Origin: UBA10161 sp964581105
GTDB lineage: Archaea; Micrarchaeota; Micrarchaeia; Anstonellales; Anstonellaceae
Length of the DNA stretch: 64,000 nucleotides
Direction of reading: 5' to 3'
Assembly (NCBI GenBank): GCA_964581105.1
Contig: CAZOMB010000003.1
Span: 5,053 to 69,052, forward strand
Part shown: one piece after another, positions 51,023 through 58,701 of the stretch
Layout of the letters: each line of letters starts with the position of its first letter
Numbering within the stretch: position 1 is the stretch's first letter
Translations under genes and position numbers: made by a program
Notes under the pieces: generated by a model
What the model saw: only the letters and a program-made list of their open reading frames with translations
Told to the model about the DNA's origin: nothing
Database searches by the model: none

Positions 51023-51223
51023 TGCCACAGGCCGGATTTTCAGATGTTACTGTCTCCCTTGACGGAGGAAGTAACGTAGAAACCCACCTTATGAAAACCA
51101 AAGGGGTTTCTCGTTTGAACCGGCAACACATCGGTTCCAAAACCGCCGGCGGGTTTTGGAGAATCCCGCATCCCTGCCAACGGTCCTTCAGCCGATTGCT
51201 CTCCCAGGTTGAGCTACTGTGGC
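51023..51223 (-). tRNA. tRNA-Phe(GAA) with two introns
   Basis: 201-nt gene, 74 nt after splicing. Acceptor GCCACAG/CTGTGGC, A73, D-arm GCTC-AACCTGGGA-GAGC, anticodon stem ATCGG/CCGAT with spliced loop CTGAAGA, T-stem GCCGG/CCGGC. Intron 1 (51136-51185, 50 nt) at 37/38 has a relaxed junction. Intron 2 (51037-51113, 77 nt) splits the T-loop at 59/60 with central helix TTCA/TGAA and bulges AAC and AAT, restoring TTCAAAT. Located 87 bases upstream of tRNA-Asn on the same strand, so the two are probably cotranscribed. Confidence 0.93.
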
Positions 51224-51273
51224 TCTAAGACATGTTCTGCTGAAAAACGTTAATAAATGCATTGAAAAGGAAA

Positions 51274-52365
51274 CTAGCCAATTACCGTTTCAATGACCTC
51301 TTCATGAGGCGCATCTGTCCTTATTGCAGTTGCACAAAAATGAGTCCTTGTTGCCAAAAATCCTGCTTTTCTTAGGTTTTCAAGTACATCATCAATTCTT
51401 TTTATTGGCTTTTTCATTTTCTTTGCAAGCACATGAAGGTCATAATATGCATAAGAATTGATTTTGCTCTCTGAAAGCATGGTGCTCAGCAGCTTTTCTA
51501 TTTCCTTTTTCTTTTTGTAGTGCCTTTTGACATTTTCTTGCAGCATTTTTCCTATTATTTTGCTGTCCCAGAGCGGACCAGTATAAAGTGGCCCTGCAAA
51601 AAGCAGGGAATTTCCACAATATGGGCAATCCCTTGCTTTGGGAAGCCTTTTTGCCTCCCTAAAGCAGCATTTTGTGCAATAGCCCAAAAAGCTAAGAGAC
51701 TTTACTGACAAAACCGCCTTTTCAGAGCCTTTTGAAATTTCAAATATTATTTTCACATAATGCCTGTGAGATAAGGTGAAAATGGGCTTTGCAGACAAAT
51801 TGAACGGCGAAAACTCCTGGATGACTTTTGCTGCCAATATCCTGACGGCATTTTCATGGCAAAACTCATTGTCAAGAGGGATTGAGCAATAATTTTTCAG
51901 GCACGCAGAATGGTGGGCCCCGCAAAGAACAGCCATGTCTGTTGCTGTCACTGACAAATAGCCTTTCTTTTTTGCTCTGAAGGAGTGGGCAGCATAATGG
52001 AGATATGGCACAGGAGAGCCAAATGGGTCTATTTCAACAAAGTCAAACCTGTTTTCAAGCAAAAAGCGCTTTGCATCTGCTTTTATGCACTTGCATTTCA
52101 CTTTATTTTTCTTTGCATTTTTCCTTGCGCACAAAACAGCTTTTTTGCTCATGTCAACCAATGTAAGTGGGCCAAGCTTGTTTTCCTTTTTGTAGCGTAT
52201 TCCCCTCACTCCTGTTGCGCACATTGCATCAAGCAAAGAGGGTTTTCCCCCAATCGCCATGACACAAAGGCTGCAAATGTCCCTGCAAAGCTCCATTTCA
52301 GGGTTGTAAAACACTCCTTCTGGAATGCTCAGTAATGCCTTGCCCTCAGAGGCTGTTTTTCCCAT
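51274..52365 (-). CDS. trm1: tRNA (guanine26-N2) dimethyltransferase Trm1
   Basis: About 363 residues from MGKTASEGKALLSIPEGVFY (an 11-residue upstream extension is possible). SAM domain: MCATGVRGIRYKKE, FVEIDPFGSPVPYLHYAAHS, and TATDMAVLCGAH. The C-terminal zinc site is CTKCC ... CPYCG. Methylates G26 of tRNAs; it sits next to two tRNA genes. Divergent from the EPSP-synthase homologue with about 50 bases between. Confidence 0.95.
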   Translation of the reverse strand: MGKTASEGKALLSIPEGVFYNPEMELCRDICSLCVMAIGGKPSLLDAMCATGVRGIRYKKENKLGPLTLVDMSKKAVLCARKNAKKNKVKCKCIKADAKRFLLENRFDFVEIDPFGSPVPYLHYAAHSFRAKKKGYLSVTATDMAVLCGAHHSACLKNYCSIPLDNEFCHENAVRILAAKVIQEFSPFNLSAKPIFTLSHRHYVKIIFEISKGSEKAVLSVKSLSFLGYCTKCCFREAKRLPKARDCPYCGNSLLFAGPLYTGPLWDSKIIGKMLQENVKRHYKKKKEIEKLLSTMLSESKINSYAYYDLHVLAKKMKKPIKRIDDVLENLRKAGFLATRTHFCATAIRTDAPHEEVIETVIG

Positions 52366-52415
52366 AGTGTTGTTTTTGGATAAAGGGATAAAAAACATGC
52401 CTGTGTGTGCTTTTC

Positions 52416-53657
52416 ATGGAAAAGGAGGTGCGCCGCTCAATAATTTCTGGAAGGGTTGATGCTCCGGCGTCAGCTGCAATGGCACACAGGGCAATAATTG
52501 CAGCATGTTTTTCGCCAGGAGCCTCATTGGTATCAGGGATTCCTGATTCAGAGGACATACAGGCAACAATAGGCGCATGTGAAGCCATTGGAGCAGATAT
52601 TGTCACAGATAAAGGGGTTGCTGACATATTTGGGCCTGAAATGCTTTTGGCACCTAATGAAATTGACTGCAAAAAGAGCAATACCACTTTAAAGCTGTTT
52701 TTGCCAATTTGCTCGCTTTTTGACAGCCCTTCTAAGCTTTCTGGCTCAGGCAGGCTTTCAAGGAAAATGCTTCGGCCATTTTCAGAATACCTTAATGGGC
52801 TTGCTGTTTCTTCTTCAGACTCAAACGGCTTTTTACCAATCAAAGTAAAGGGGCCTCTTGTTGCAGACAATATTGTTTACTTTTCAGGCTTAGGCACACA
52901 GTTTCTCTCAGGGTTTCTTTTGTCAGCCCCAATGAGAATGCAGGACACTGCAATAGTCATTGAAGGAAAAACCCGAGGCATGGGATATATTGACAAGACT
53001 ATAGACATGATGGAAAAATGCGGGGTTGAATTTTTCTCAAAAAAGCAGGGAATGATTTATTTGGCAGGAAGGCAGGGCTTCCTTTCGCCAGAAGAGCTTC
53101 AAGTGCCTGCAAGCCCATATTTATCCTCATTCCTTCTTCTTGCAGGTGCAGTTGGAGGAAAAGTGATTGTTGAAAAAATGCCAAAATACAGCAGGCTTGA
53201 AAAGCTGCTCAGCAAATTCGGGGCGCATGCAAAGTTTTCTGAGGGCAATTTCACTGCATCTGCAGGAGTTCTTGAGGGAACAGAGCTTAATGCAAATGAG
53301 CTTGACGAGCTTTTGGTTCATGCAATGGTTTTAGCAAGCCTTTCAACGAAAGAAACAAAGCTTTTGGGAATAAGCTCACTTGGGAAAAGGCAGTCAAACA
53401 GGATGAGGCTTATGGCAAGGGAGCTTTCAAGAATGGGCGCAAAAGTAAAAGAAGCCCCTGGCTCTCTTTTGGTATCTGGTGGAAACCTTCAGGGGGCAGA
53501 AATTGAGCCTGAAAACGATCCTGCTGTTGCAATGGCCTGCTCAGCTGCTGCTGTTTGTGCCAGCGGTTTTACAAAAATAAAAGGGGCAGAGATTGTCAGC
53601 CGCTCATTTCCTGGCTTCTTCAGGAATTTGGCTATGCTAGGGGCAATAGTACGATAA
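52416..53657 (+). CDS. EPSP-synthase-family protein with altered active site
   Basis: 413 residues from ATG 52416. It has the two-lobe enolpyruvyltransferase fold pattern (HRAIIAACFSPGASLVSGIP; GSGRLSRKMLRPFSEYLNG; YLSSFLLLAGAVGGKVIVEK; MRLMARELSRMGAKVKE). Compared with the canonical pattern, the PGSKS loop reads PASAA (catalytic Lys lost), ETDR reads QSNR, DHR reads NDP, and the C-terminal Lys before FP reads Arg. Shikimate-pathway activity (shikimate 3-phosphate plus PEP to EPSP) is therefore doubtful. No other aromatic-pathway gene is in the window. Confidence 0.8.
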   Translation: MEKEVRRSIISGRVDAPASAAMAHRAIIAACFSPGASLVSGIPDSEDIQATIGACEAIGADIVTDKGVADIFGPEMLLAPNEIDCKKSNTTLKLFLPICSLFDSPSKLSGSGRLSRKMLRPFSEYLNGLAVSSSDSNGFLPIKVKGPLVADNIVYFSGLGTQFLSGFLLSAPMRMQDTAIVIEGKTRGMGYIDKTIDMMEKCGVEFFSKKQGMIYLAGRQGFLSPEELQVPASPYLSSFLLLAGAVGGKVIVEKMPKYSRLEKLLSKFGAHAKFSEGNFTASAGVLEGTELNANELDELLVHAMVLASLSTKETKLLGISSLGKRQSNRMRLMARELSRMGAKVKEAPGSLLVSGGNLQGAEIEPENDPAVAMACSAAAVCASGFTKIKGAEIVSRSFPGFFRNLAMLGAIVR

Positions 53658-53668
53658 AGAATAGGAAG

Positions 53669-53812
53669 CTAAAGCTCGCCAACCCTTCTCTTAACCTTTC
53701 TTTTCAGCCTTTTGCGCCTTTTTTTGAGCCATTTCCAGCGCATTCTCCCCTTCTTTTTGTGGGTCCAAAGCCAAAGCGTTCAGACTTTCCACTTTCGGGG
53801 ACGAGCACCCAT
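53669..53812 (-). CDS. rpl41e: Ribosomal protein L41e, interrupted by a 30-nt intron
   Basis: Exon 1 53787-53812 encodes MGARPRKW plus two bases of a Lys codon; exon 2 53669-53756 encodes the rest. Unspliced, the frame stops at TGA after ten codons. Removing 53757-53786 gives 37 residues containing RPRKWKKKGRMRWKW and ending KRRVGEL, matching Thermococcales L41e in sequence (from memory) and in length of 37. GGTGAT precedes the ATG. An internal ATG would give a 24-residue MRWKW form without splicing. L41e is a tiny basic subunit-bridge protein. It lies downstream of DUF357 on the same strand. Confidence 0.82.
53757..53786 (-). other. BHB intron inside rpl41e
   Basis: 30 nt. On the minus strand the junctions fold as: GTGG pairs with CCAC (4-bp central helix), each flanked by an AAA bulge, and the interior GTCTGAA pairs with TTTGGAC (7 bp, two G-U) closed by a 9-nt loop. 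Cutting after the second base of each bulge removes exactly these 30 nt and keeps frame. This is the geometry cut by archaeal tRNA splicing endonuclease. Confidence 0.8.
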
Positions 53813-53864
53813 GTCATATCACCTTGTTATTGCGTGTTTATTGCCCAATACCAATAAAAAGCCA

Positions 53865-54098
53865 TCATTTGTTTCCTGCCTTCAGGTAAGCGTCAATAAG
53901 CCCATGCGCATAGTTGATGCACCCAAAAGCAGTCACAAAATCCTTTTTCTCAAGGAAGTACTTGGTATCCTCGCAGTATTTTTTTGCCAATTCTATTACT
54001 GTGGAGTTTTCAGGGGTTAGTTTCACTTTTTTTACATTGGCATAAAACTGCTTTATGTCGCTTTGTATCCTCTCTTTTTCGCTTTTTTTTGCAATCAC
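53865..54098 (-). CDS. DUF357 protein
   Basis: 77 residues. The family motif is clear in AKKYCEDTKYFLEKKDFVTA followed by FGCINYAHGLIDAYLKAG. Helical, archaea-specific, unknown function; often near translation or tRNA-modification genes. One base downstream of the Bud32 stop, upstream of rpl41e. Confidence 0.9.
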   Translation of the reverse strand: MIAKKSEKERIQSDIKQFYANVKKVKLTPENSTVIELAKKYCEDTKYFLEKKDFVTAFGCINYAHGLIDAYLKAGNK

Positions 54099-54099
54099 T

Positions 54100-54675
54100 T
54101 TAACCCCTTTCCATGTAACGGGCCCTTTTTTCTATGCTTTGCGCCTGCTTTGCTATTGCTTTGCTCCCTCCCTTCCTTGCATATGCATTGATGAACCTTT
54201 GGCCATAAGCGCCAAGCGCCTTTTTCATTGTTACCAGGTCAGTTGCCTTGTCCTCAAAGCCAAAAGAAACATAGCCAAGCCCAAAGTCAATTACAGCCAT
54301 TCCCTGGGAAGTGAGCATCAAATTTGCAGGTGTATAATCCCCATGTATTATGTCCTGGGAATGAAGCTTAACAAGTATTGAGGCTGCCTCAGCTATCTCC
54401 TTTGCCCTTATTTTCCTTTTTTCAAGTTCCTTGTGCAGCATTTTGCCCGGCAAATATTTCATTATTATTGAAAAATCATTTACCTGATAAACAACAGGGC
54501 ACAATACTTTGGACAGCTTTGCCCTGCAAAGAAGCCTTGCCTCCCTTTTGGTCCTGCCACTCCTTATCATTGTGTCAAGCGGCTTTTGCCTGTATTTTTT
54601 GCTTATCCTTTGCTTTTCAACTGCAGCAAGGCCAAGCACAGATATTTTCCTGAGCACAGCTTCAGCGCCTTTCAT
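54100..54675 (-). CDS. Bud32 (Kae1-associated) atypical kinase
   Basis: 191 residues from MKGAEAVLRKISVLGLAAVE. Small RIO-like kinase: Lys region KRISKKYRQKPLD, Glu in RTKREARLL, catalytic HGDYTPANLML, and DFGLG. KEOPS component that stimulates t6A37 synthesis by Kae1; in many archaea it is fused to Kae1, but here it stands alone. The start overlaps the M50 protease gene by 4 bases. Confidence 0.93.
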   Translation of the reverse strand: MKGAEAVLRKISVLGLAAVEKQRISKKYRQKPLDTMIRSGRTKREARLLCRAKLSKVLCPVVYQVNDFSIIMKYLPGKMLHKELEKRKIRAKEIAEAASILVKLHSQDIIHGDYTPANLMLTSQGMAVIDFGLGYVSFGFEDKATDLVTMKKALGAYGQRFINAYARKGGSKAIAKQAQSIEKRARYMERG

Positions 54676-55292
54676 CCTATCCCCACAAAGCCAAGCCCAA
54701 GGAATGAGAATGCAAAGCTTGCAAGCCAAACTTTCCAGTCCCAGGCAATCACCTTGCTTCCGTCAAGAGGGAAGATGGGCAAAAGGTTGAACAGTGCAAG
54801 GAACATGTTTGCCATTGCCCCCAGCCTTGCCACTTGCGTGATTATCACACTGCCAGGAAAAGAAATTGAAATGAACAGGAAAATAAATGACAAAACCCAG
54901 TTCATGGCTGGGCCTGCCAAAGAAATAATGCCGTTTTGCCTTCTTGTTATCCCTCTCACTGCATATATGTAAACAGCGCCTGGGGCAAGCAGGATAGGTG
55001 CCCTCCAGCCAAATATCTGTGGCACTATTGCCAATGCAAGCCCTGCTGCAAGCCCTAATGGCCATGCCTTAAAGTGCGCCCTTGCCCCATAATTGATTGC
55101 AACATACTTGTGCGCAAGCTCATGCAGCACAAACCCGCTCCCTATTGTAATAGTAAATGATGCCATAAGAAATATGAAAAGCGACGGCTCGATATTCAGC
55201 CCTGAGTTCCAGAATGAGAGGGCAAGGGAGATTGCCAGTATTGACACTATCATGTCAAATGCCTCATTCTTGTCTATTCGCATGCTCACCAT
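54672..55292 (-). CDS. Site-2-protease-like membrane metalloprotease (M50)
   Basis: 206 residues, about six transmembrane helices. Zinc motif HELAHK in SGFVLHELAHKYVAINYG, and the second site NLLPIFPLDGSKV supplying the third ligand. Typical of short archaeal M50B proteases that cleave substrates in the membrane. It lies between Bud32 and Cdc48. Substrate unknown. An alternative ATG three codons in is possible. Confidence 0.9.
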   Translation of the reverse strand: MVSMRIDKNEAFDMIVSILAISLALSFWNSGLNIEPSLFIFLMASFTITIGSGFVLHELAHKYVAINYGARAHFKAWPLGLAAGLALAIVPQIFGWRAPILLAPGAVYIYAVRGITRRQNGIISLAGPAMNWVLSFIFLFISISFPGSVIITQVARLGAMANMFLALFNLLPIFPLDGSKVIAWDWKVWLASFAFSFLGLGFVGIG

Positions 55293-55307
55293 GAAAAAAC
55301 ACCTTGT

Positions 55308-57464
55308 TTAGCGGTACATTGAGTTTGCCTCGCCCTTGGCAAACTTCTTTATTTTCTCAACATATGCCTTTGTAATTGAAGGCTTTACGCTCCTTAATGA
55401 CTCTTCAAAGTCCTGCTGCTCTACTTTGTCTGCCTTTTCACCCCTTCTTATTGTAGCCATGCCAGCTTCCCTGCAAACGTTTTCTATGTCAGCGCCAGTA
55501 TAGCCTTCAGTCCTTTTTGAAAGCTCTTTTAGGTCAATTCCCTTTGCAAGCGGCATGTTCTTTGTGTGTATTTTGAATATCTCTGTCCTTGTCTTTTCGT
55601 CAGGCGGGGGAATTTCAATTACCCTGTCAAACCTTCCTCCCCTCATTAAGGCAGGGTCAAGTATGTCTGGCCTGTTTGTCGCTGCAATTACAACCACATT
55701 TTTCAGGCCAGTAAGACCATCCATCTCAGTAAGCAAAGTGTCAACAACCCTTTCAGCAACCCTGTTTCCCTCATTCCCTATTTCCCTGTGCGGGGCAATG
55801 GAATCCAACTCATCAATAAATACAACGCATGGGGTTGCCATCCTTGCCTTTCTGAACATTTCGCGCACTGCCTTTTCAGATTCTCCAACCCATTTTGAAA
55901 GAACTTCTGGCCCTTTTATTGAGATAAAGTTTGCCTCTGTTTCAGTTGCAACAGCTTTTGCAAACAATGTCTTTCCTGTGCCAGGAAGACCGACAAGCAA
56001 AATTCCTTTTACTGGCCTTATTCCCATTTTTGAGAATACTTCAGGCTTTTTCAAGGGAAGCTCAACAGCCTCTTTTAGCTCCTGCTTTACCTTTCCTAGG
56101 CCTCCGATGTCCTCCCATTTGACATTTGGCCTTTCAACAAACACTTCACGAAGCGCAGAGGGCCGAATTTCCCTTAATGCATTCATGAAATCTTCTTTTG
56201 TGACCTGCAGGCCGTCAAGTATTTCAGGCGGTATAAACTCCTGCTCAAGGTCTATTTTTGGCAATATTCTCCTCAAGACTTTCATTGCAGCCTCTTTTGT
56301 GAGTGAGGAAATATCTGCGCCAGTATAGCCATGCGTTATTGAGGCAATCCTGTCCAAATCAATGTCTTTTGAAAGCGGCATGCTCCTTGTGTGAATCTGC
56401 AGTATTTCCTTTCTTCCCTTCCTGTCAGGCACTCCAAGCTCAACTTCCCTGTCAAACCTTCCTGGCCTTCTCAAAGCAGGGTCTATTGAGTTTTCCCTGT
56501 TGGTTGCCCCTATAACTATGACCTTTCCCCTTGTCTTCAGGCCATCAAGAAGAGTGAGAAGCTGGGACACCATTCTCCTTTCAACCTCTCCGGTCACTTC
56601 CTCCCTTTTTGGGGCAATTGCGTCAATCTCATCCATAAATATTATTGAAGGCGCATTTTCCTCTGCATCCTTGAAAAGCTGCCTAAGCTTTTCTTCTGAC
56701 TCCCCAACAAATTTTGAAACAAGCTCTGGGCCTCCTATATGAACAAAATTGGCGTCACTTTCAGAGGCAACTGCCTTTGCAAGCAAAGTCTTTCCAGTTC
56801 CAGGTGGGCCGTAAATAAGCACTCCTTTTGGGGCCTCTATCCCCAGCCTTTCAAAAAGCTCTGGGTGGCGCAAAGGAAGCTCAACCATTTCCCTTATCTT
56901 CTGTACTTCGTCTTTAAGCCCCCCAATATCCTCATATGAGATTGCCTGCACTTGCACAGTCTCCTTTTCAGGGGCCTCTTTGAGAACAAGGTCTGTGTTC
57001 TCATTTATCATGACTATTCCTGCAGGCTGCACAAGTGCTGCAACAAGGGGAAATGAAGTGCCAAATACCCCAATGTATATTGTGTCTCCCCTGTTCAGTG
57101 CCCTGCCAATCATCTTCTTTTTCACAAACTGGTCAAACCCTGGTGAATATTTCATTGGCTGTGTAGGGGCAAGCACTACCTTTTTTGCCTCTTTTAAGGC
57201 GGCCTTTTTTACAATGATTTTGTCCCCAAGCGCAACCCCGGTATTTTGGCGCAAATAGCCATCCATCCTTATGATGCTCAGGCCCTCATCCTGGGGGTGT
57301 GCCTGCCAAACAAGGGCTGCTGTGCTTCTTTTTCCCTTTAGCTCAACTATGTCTCCTGTTGACACATCAAGCTGCTTTCTTGCTTTTGAGTCTATTCTTA
57401 CCAAGCCCCTGCCAACGTCATTTTGCAGGGCCTCTGCCACTTTTAGGTCTATTGATTTTGCCAT
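55308..57464 (-). CDS. cdc48: Cdc48/p97 (VAT) AAA ATPase
   Basis: 718 residues. N-domain (residues 1-180) with the double-psi barrel start LKVAEALQNDVGRGLVRID. D1: Walker A GPPGTGKTLLAKAVA, Walker B IIFMDEIDAIAP. D2: GLPGTGKTLFAKAVA, VVFIDELDSIAP with arginine fingers in MRGGRFDR. The extreme C-terminus MYR fits the HbYX motif that opens the 20S proteasome gate. Unfoldase for proteins and complexes. Complete, no intein. Confidence 0.97.
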   Translation of the reverse strand: MAKSIDLKVAEALQNDVGRGLVRIDSKARKQLDVSTGDIVELKGKRSTAALVWQAHPQDEGLSIIRMDGYLRQNTGVALGDKIIVKKAALKEAKKVVLAPTQPMKYSPGFDQFVKKKMIGRALNRGDTIYIGVFGTSFPLVAALVQPAGIVMINENTDLVLKEAPEKETVQVQAISYEDIGGLKDEVQKIREMVELPLRHPELFERLGIEAPKGVLIYGPPGTGKTLLAKAVASESDANFVHIGGPELVSKFVGESEEKLRQLFKDAEENAPSIIFMDEIDAIAPKREEVTGEVERRMVSQLLTLLDGLKTRGKVIVIGATNRENSIDPALRRPGRFDREVELGVPDRKGRKEILQIHTRSMPLSKDIDLDRIASITHGYTGADISSLTKEAAMKVLRRILPKIDLEQEFIPPEILDGLQVTKEDFMNALREIRPSALREVFVERPNVKWEDIGGLGKVKQELKEAVELPLKKPEVFSKMGIRPVKGILLVGLPGTGKTLFAKAVATETEANFISIKGPEVLSKWVGESEKAVREMFRKARMATPCVVFIDELDSIAPHREIGNEGNRVAERVVDTLLTEMDGLTGLKNVVVIAATNRPDILDPALMRGGRFDRVIEIPPPDEKTRTEIFKIHTKNMPLAKGIDLKELSKRTEGYTGADIENVCREAGMATIRRGEKADKVEQQDFEESLRSVKPSITKAYVEKIKKFAKGEANSMYR

Positions 57465-57609
57465 AGGATTACCTTGTGCTCCCTTTCCTAAAAATGCCTC
57501 AAAAGCTTATAAATGAGCTTGGTTGTGCCCTGATTAACCCCTTATATGTGTAAGAAGGTGGCAAAAGGTATAAAAACAGTTGCAATAACATAAATTCAAA
57601 GGTGGGTAA

Positions 57610-58086
57610 ATGCAAAATTCATTGGTAACAGAATCACAGCTTCAGAAGCTTGAAGAGGGTGGCGACATTAAGTCCCTTTTAGAGCTTATTAACAAAAGTG
57701 GGATGTTGAAAAAGGTCAATAGCTATCTTCCTGGCGCTGTCTTTTCCGCAATAAATGAAAAGGGTATTTCCCAGCTCGAGGCTTTTGTTTCGTTTGCTAC
57801 TCGCAGGAAGCGCATAAGCAGGGACTGTTTTGCAAACATAATTTTCAATCTAAATGGGTTAAGGAAAAATCCTGTAAAGAGCATGGCCAGTGTTAATTCC
57901 CTTGCATCAGGCTATTATAGTGAGCTCAGAGAATCAACAGTCAATATAGTAGAAGAGCAGATCACTGCAATAAAACTTAAAAAATATGGAAAAACGCAAG
58001 GGGAAAAAGAAATTCCAAGTGCTTTGAGGAGCACTAGCCTTAAGGGGAGCTCATCAAAAACAGTGAAAAGATTCAACCTAATCTAA
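57610..58086 (+). CDS. Unrecognised helical protein
   Basis: 158 residues. GGTGGG ribosome-binding site and a TATA-like GGTATAAAAAC about 40 bases upstream make the start secure. Alpha-helical with a repeated feel in the first 90 residues (LQKLEEGGDIKSLLELINKS; FVSFATRRKRISRDCFANII); Ser/Lys-rich tail. No family recognised. Confidence 0.65.
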   Translation: MQNSLVTESQLQKLEEGGDIKSLLELINKSGMLKKVNSYLPGAVFSAINEKGISQLEAFVSFATRRKRISRDCFANIIFNLNGLRKNPVKSMASVNSLASGYYSELRESTVNIVEEQITAIKLKKYGKTQGEKEIPSALRSTSLKGSSSKTVKRFNLI

Positions 58087-58185
58087 AATTCCTCAAGCTT
58101 TGGACTAAGATTTTCTATCTACACATTATGCTCTAAATAACCACATCCTTTATATGTGTTTTGTTTCATATCAGAATAGATATTT

Positions 58186-58701
58186 ATGGAGAAAACACAT
58201 GATAGCCCACAGGGTCAAGAGTACAAGGCTGAAATAGGTCAAATACTGGACGAGTTAAGGAAAATGTGGAGGGGGGATGAAGAAGTAAAACTGTCATTGC
58301 GAAAAAAGCTAATAGAAGCTGTTGATAAAGCAAAAGAGCAAAGGAATGAAGATGAACTTAAACAGCTTAAGGGCCTTCCGCCAGCAATTAATAACGACTG
58401 CCTTGAAAATATAATTGAAATTCTTGGCCAAACCAAAGAGGGCTTTAGTAATGCATCGACTAAAAATTCGAAAAGATTATTTGGGCGCAAAGGCTTGTTG
58501 GAGCTTTTGGAAAAAAAACGAGATACAGCTATTAGGTTAATCAGAAACAATGAGTCTTTTGATGAAAAATTTATTGGATCAGAAACACTGAAGAAAAAAG
58601 GCACCACTCCCTGGAGCATGTGGACAAGGAAAAAGAAAGATCCAGCAACAGAACCAATTGATATCACTCCAGCAAAAACTCCAAGGGCAAGAATCATCTA
58701 A
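58186..58701 (+). CDS. Unrecognised charged helical protein
   Basis: 171 residues. The TATA-like CTTTATATG lies about 30 bases before the ATG, indicating a near-leaderless transcript. Charged helices (LRKKLIEAVDKAKEQRNEDE) then a basic, Pro/Thr-rich tail. The first half resembles the preceding gene's order of helices, so the two may be tandem paralogues. Stop overlaps the convergent EndoQ stop by 4 bases. Confidence 0.6.
   Translation: MEKTHDSPQGQEYKAEIGQILDELRKMWRGDEEVKLSLRKKLIEAVDKAKEQRNEDELKQLKGLPPAINNDCLENIIEILGQTKEGFSNASTKNSKRLFGRKGLLELLEKKRDTAIRLIRNNESFDEKFIGSETLKKKGTTPWSMWTRKKKDPATEPIDITPAKTPRARII

Noticed and set aside
53669..53812. Selenocysteine or stop readthrough at the TGA in rpl41e
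   Set aside because: Readthrough would insert an unrelated TLWLWTH segment into L41e and would not explain the complementary BHB structure flanking exactly the extra 30 nt.
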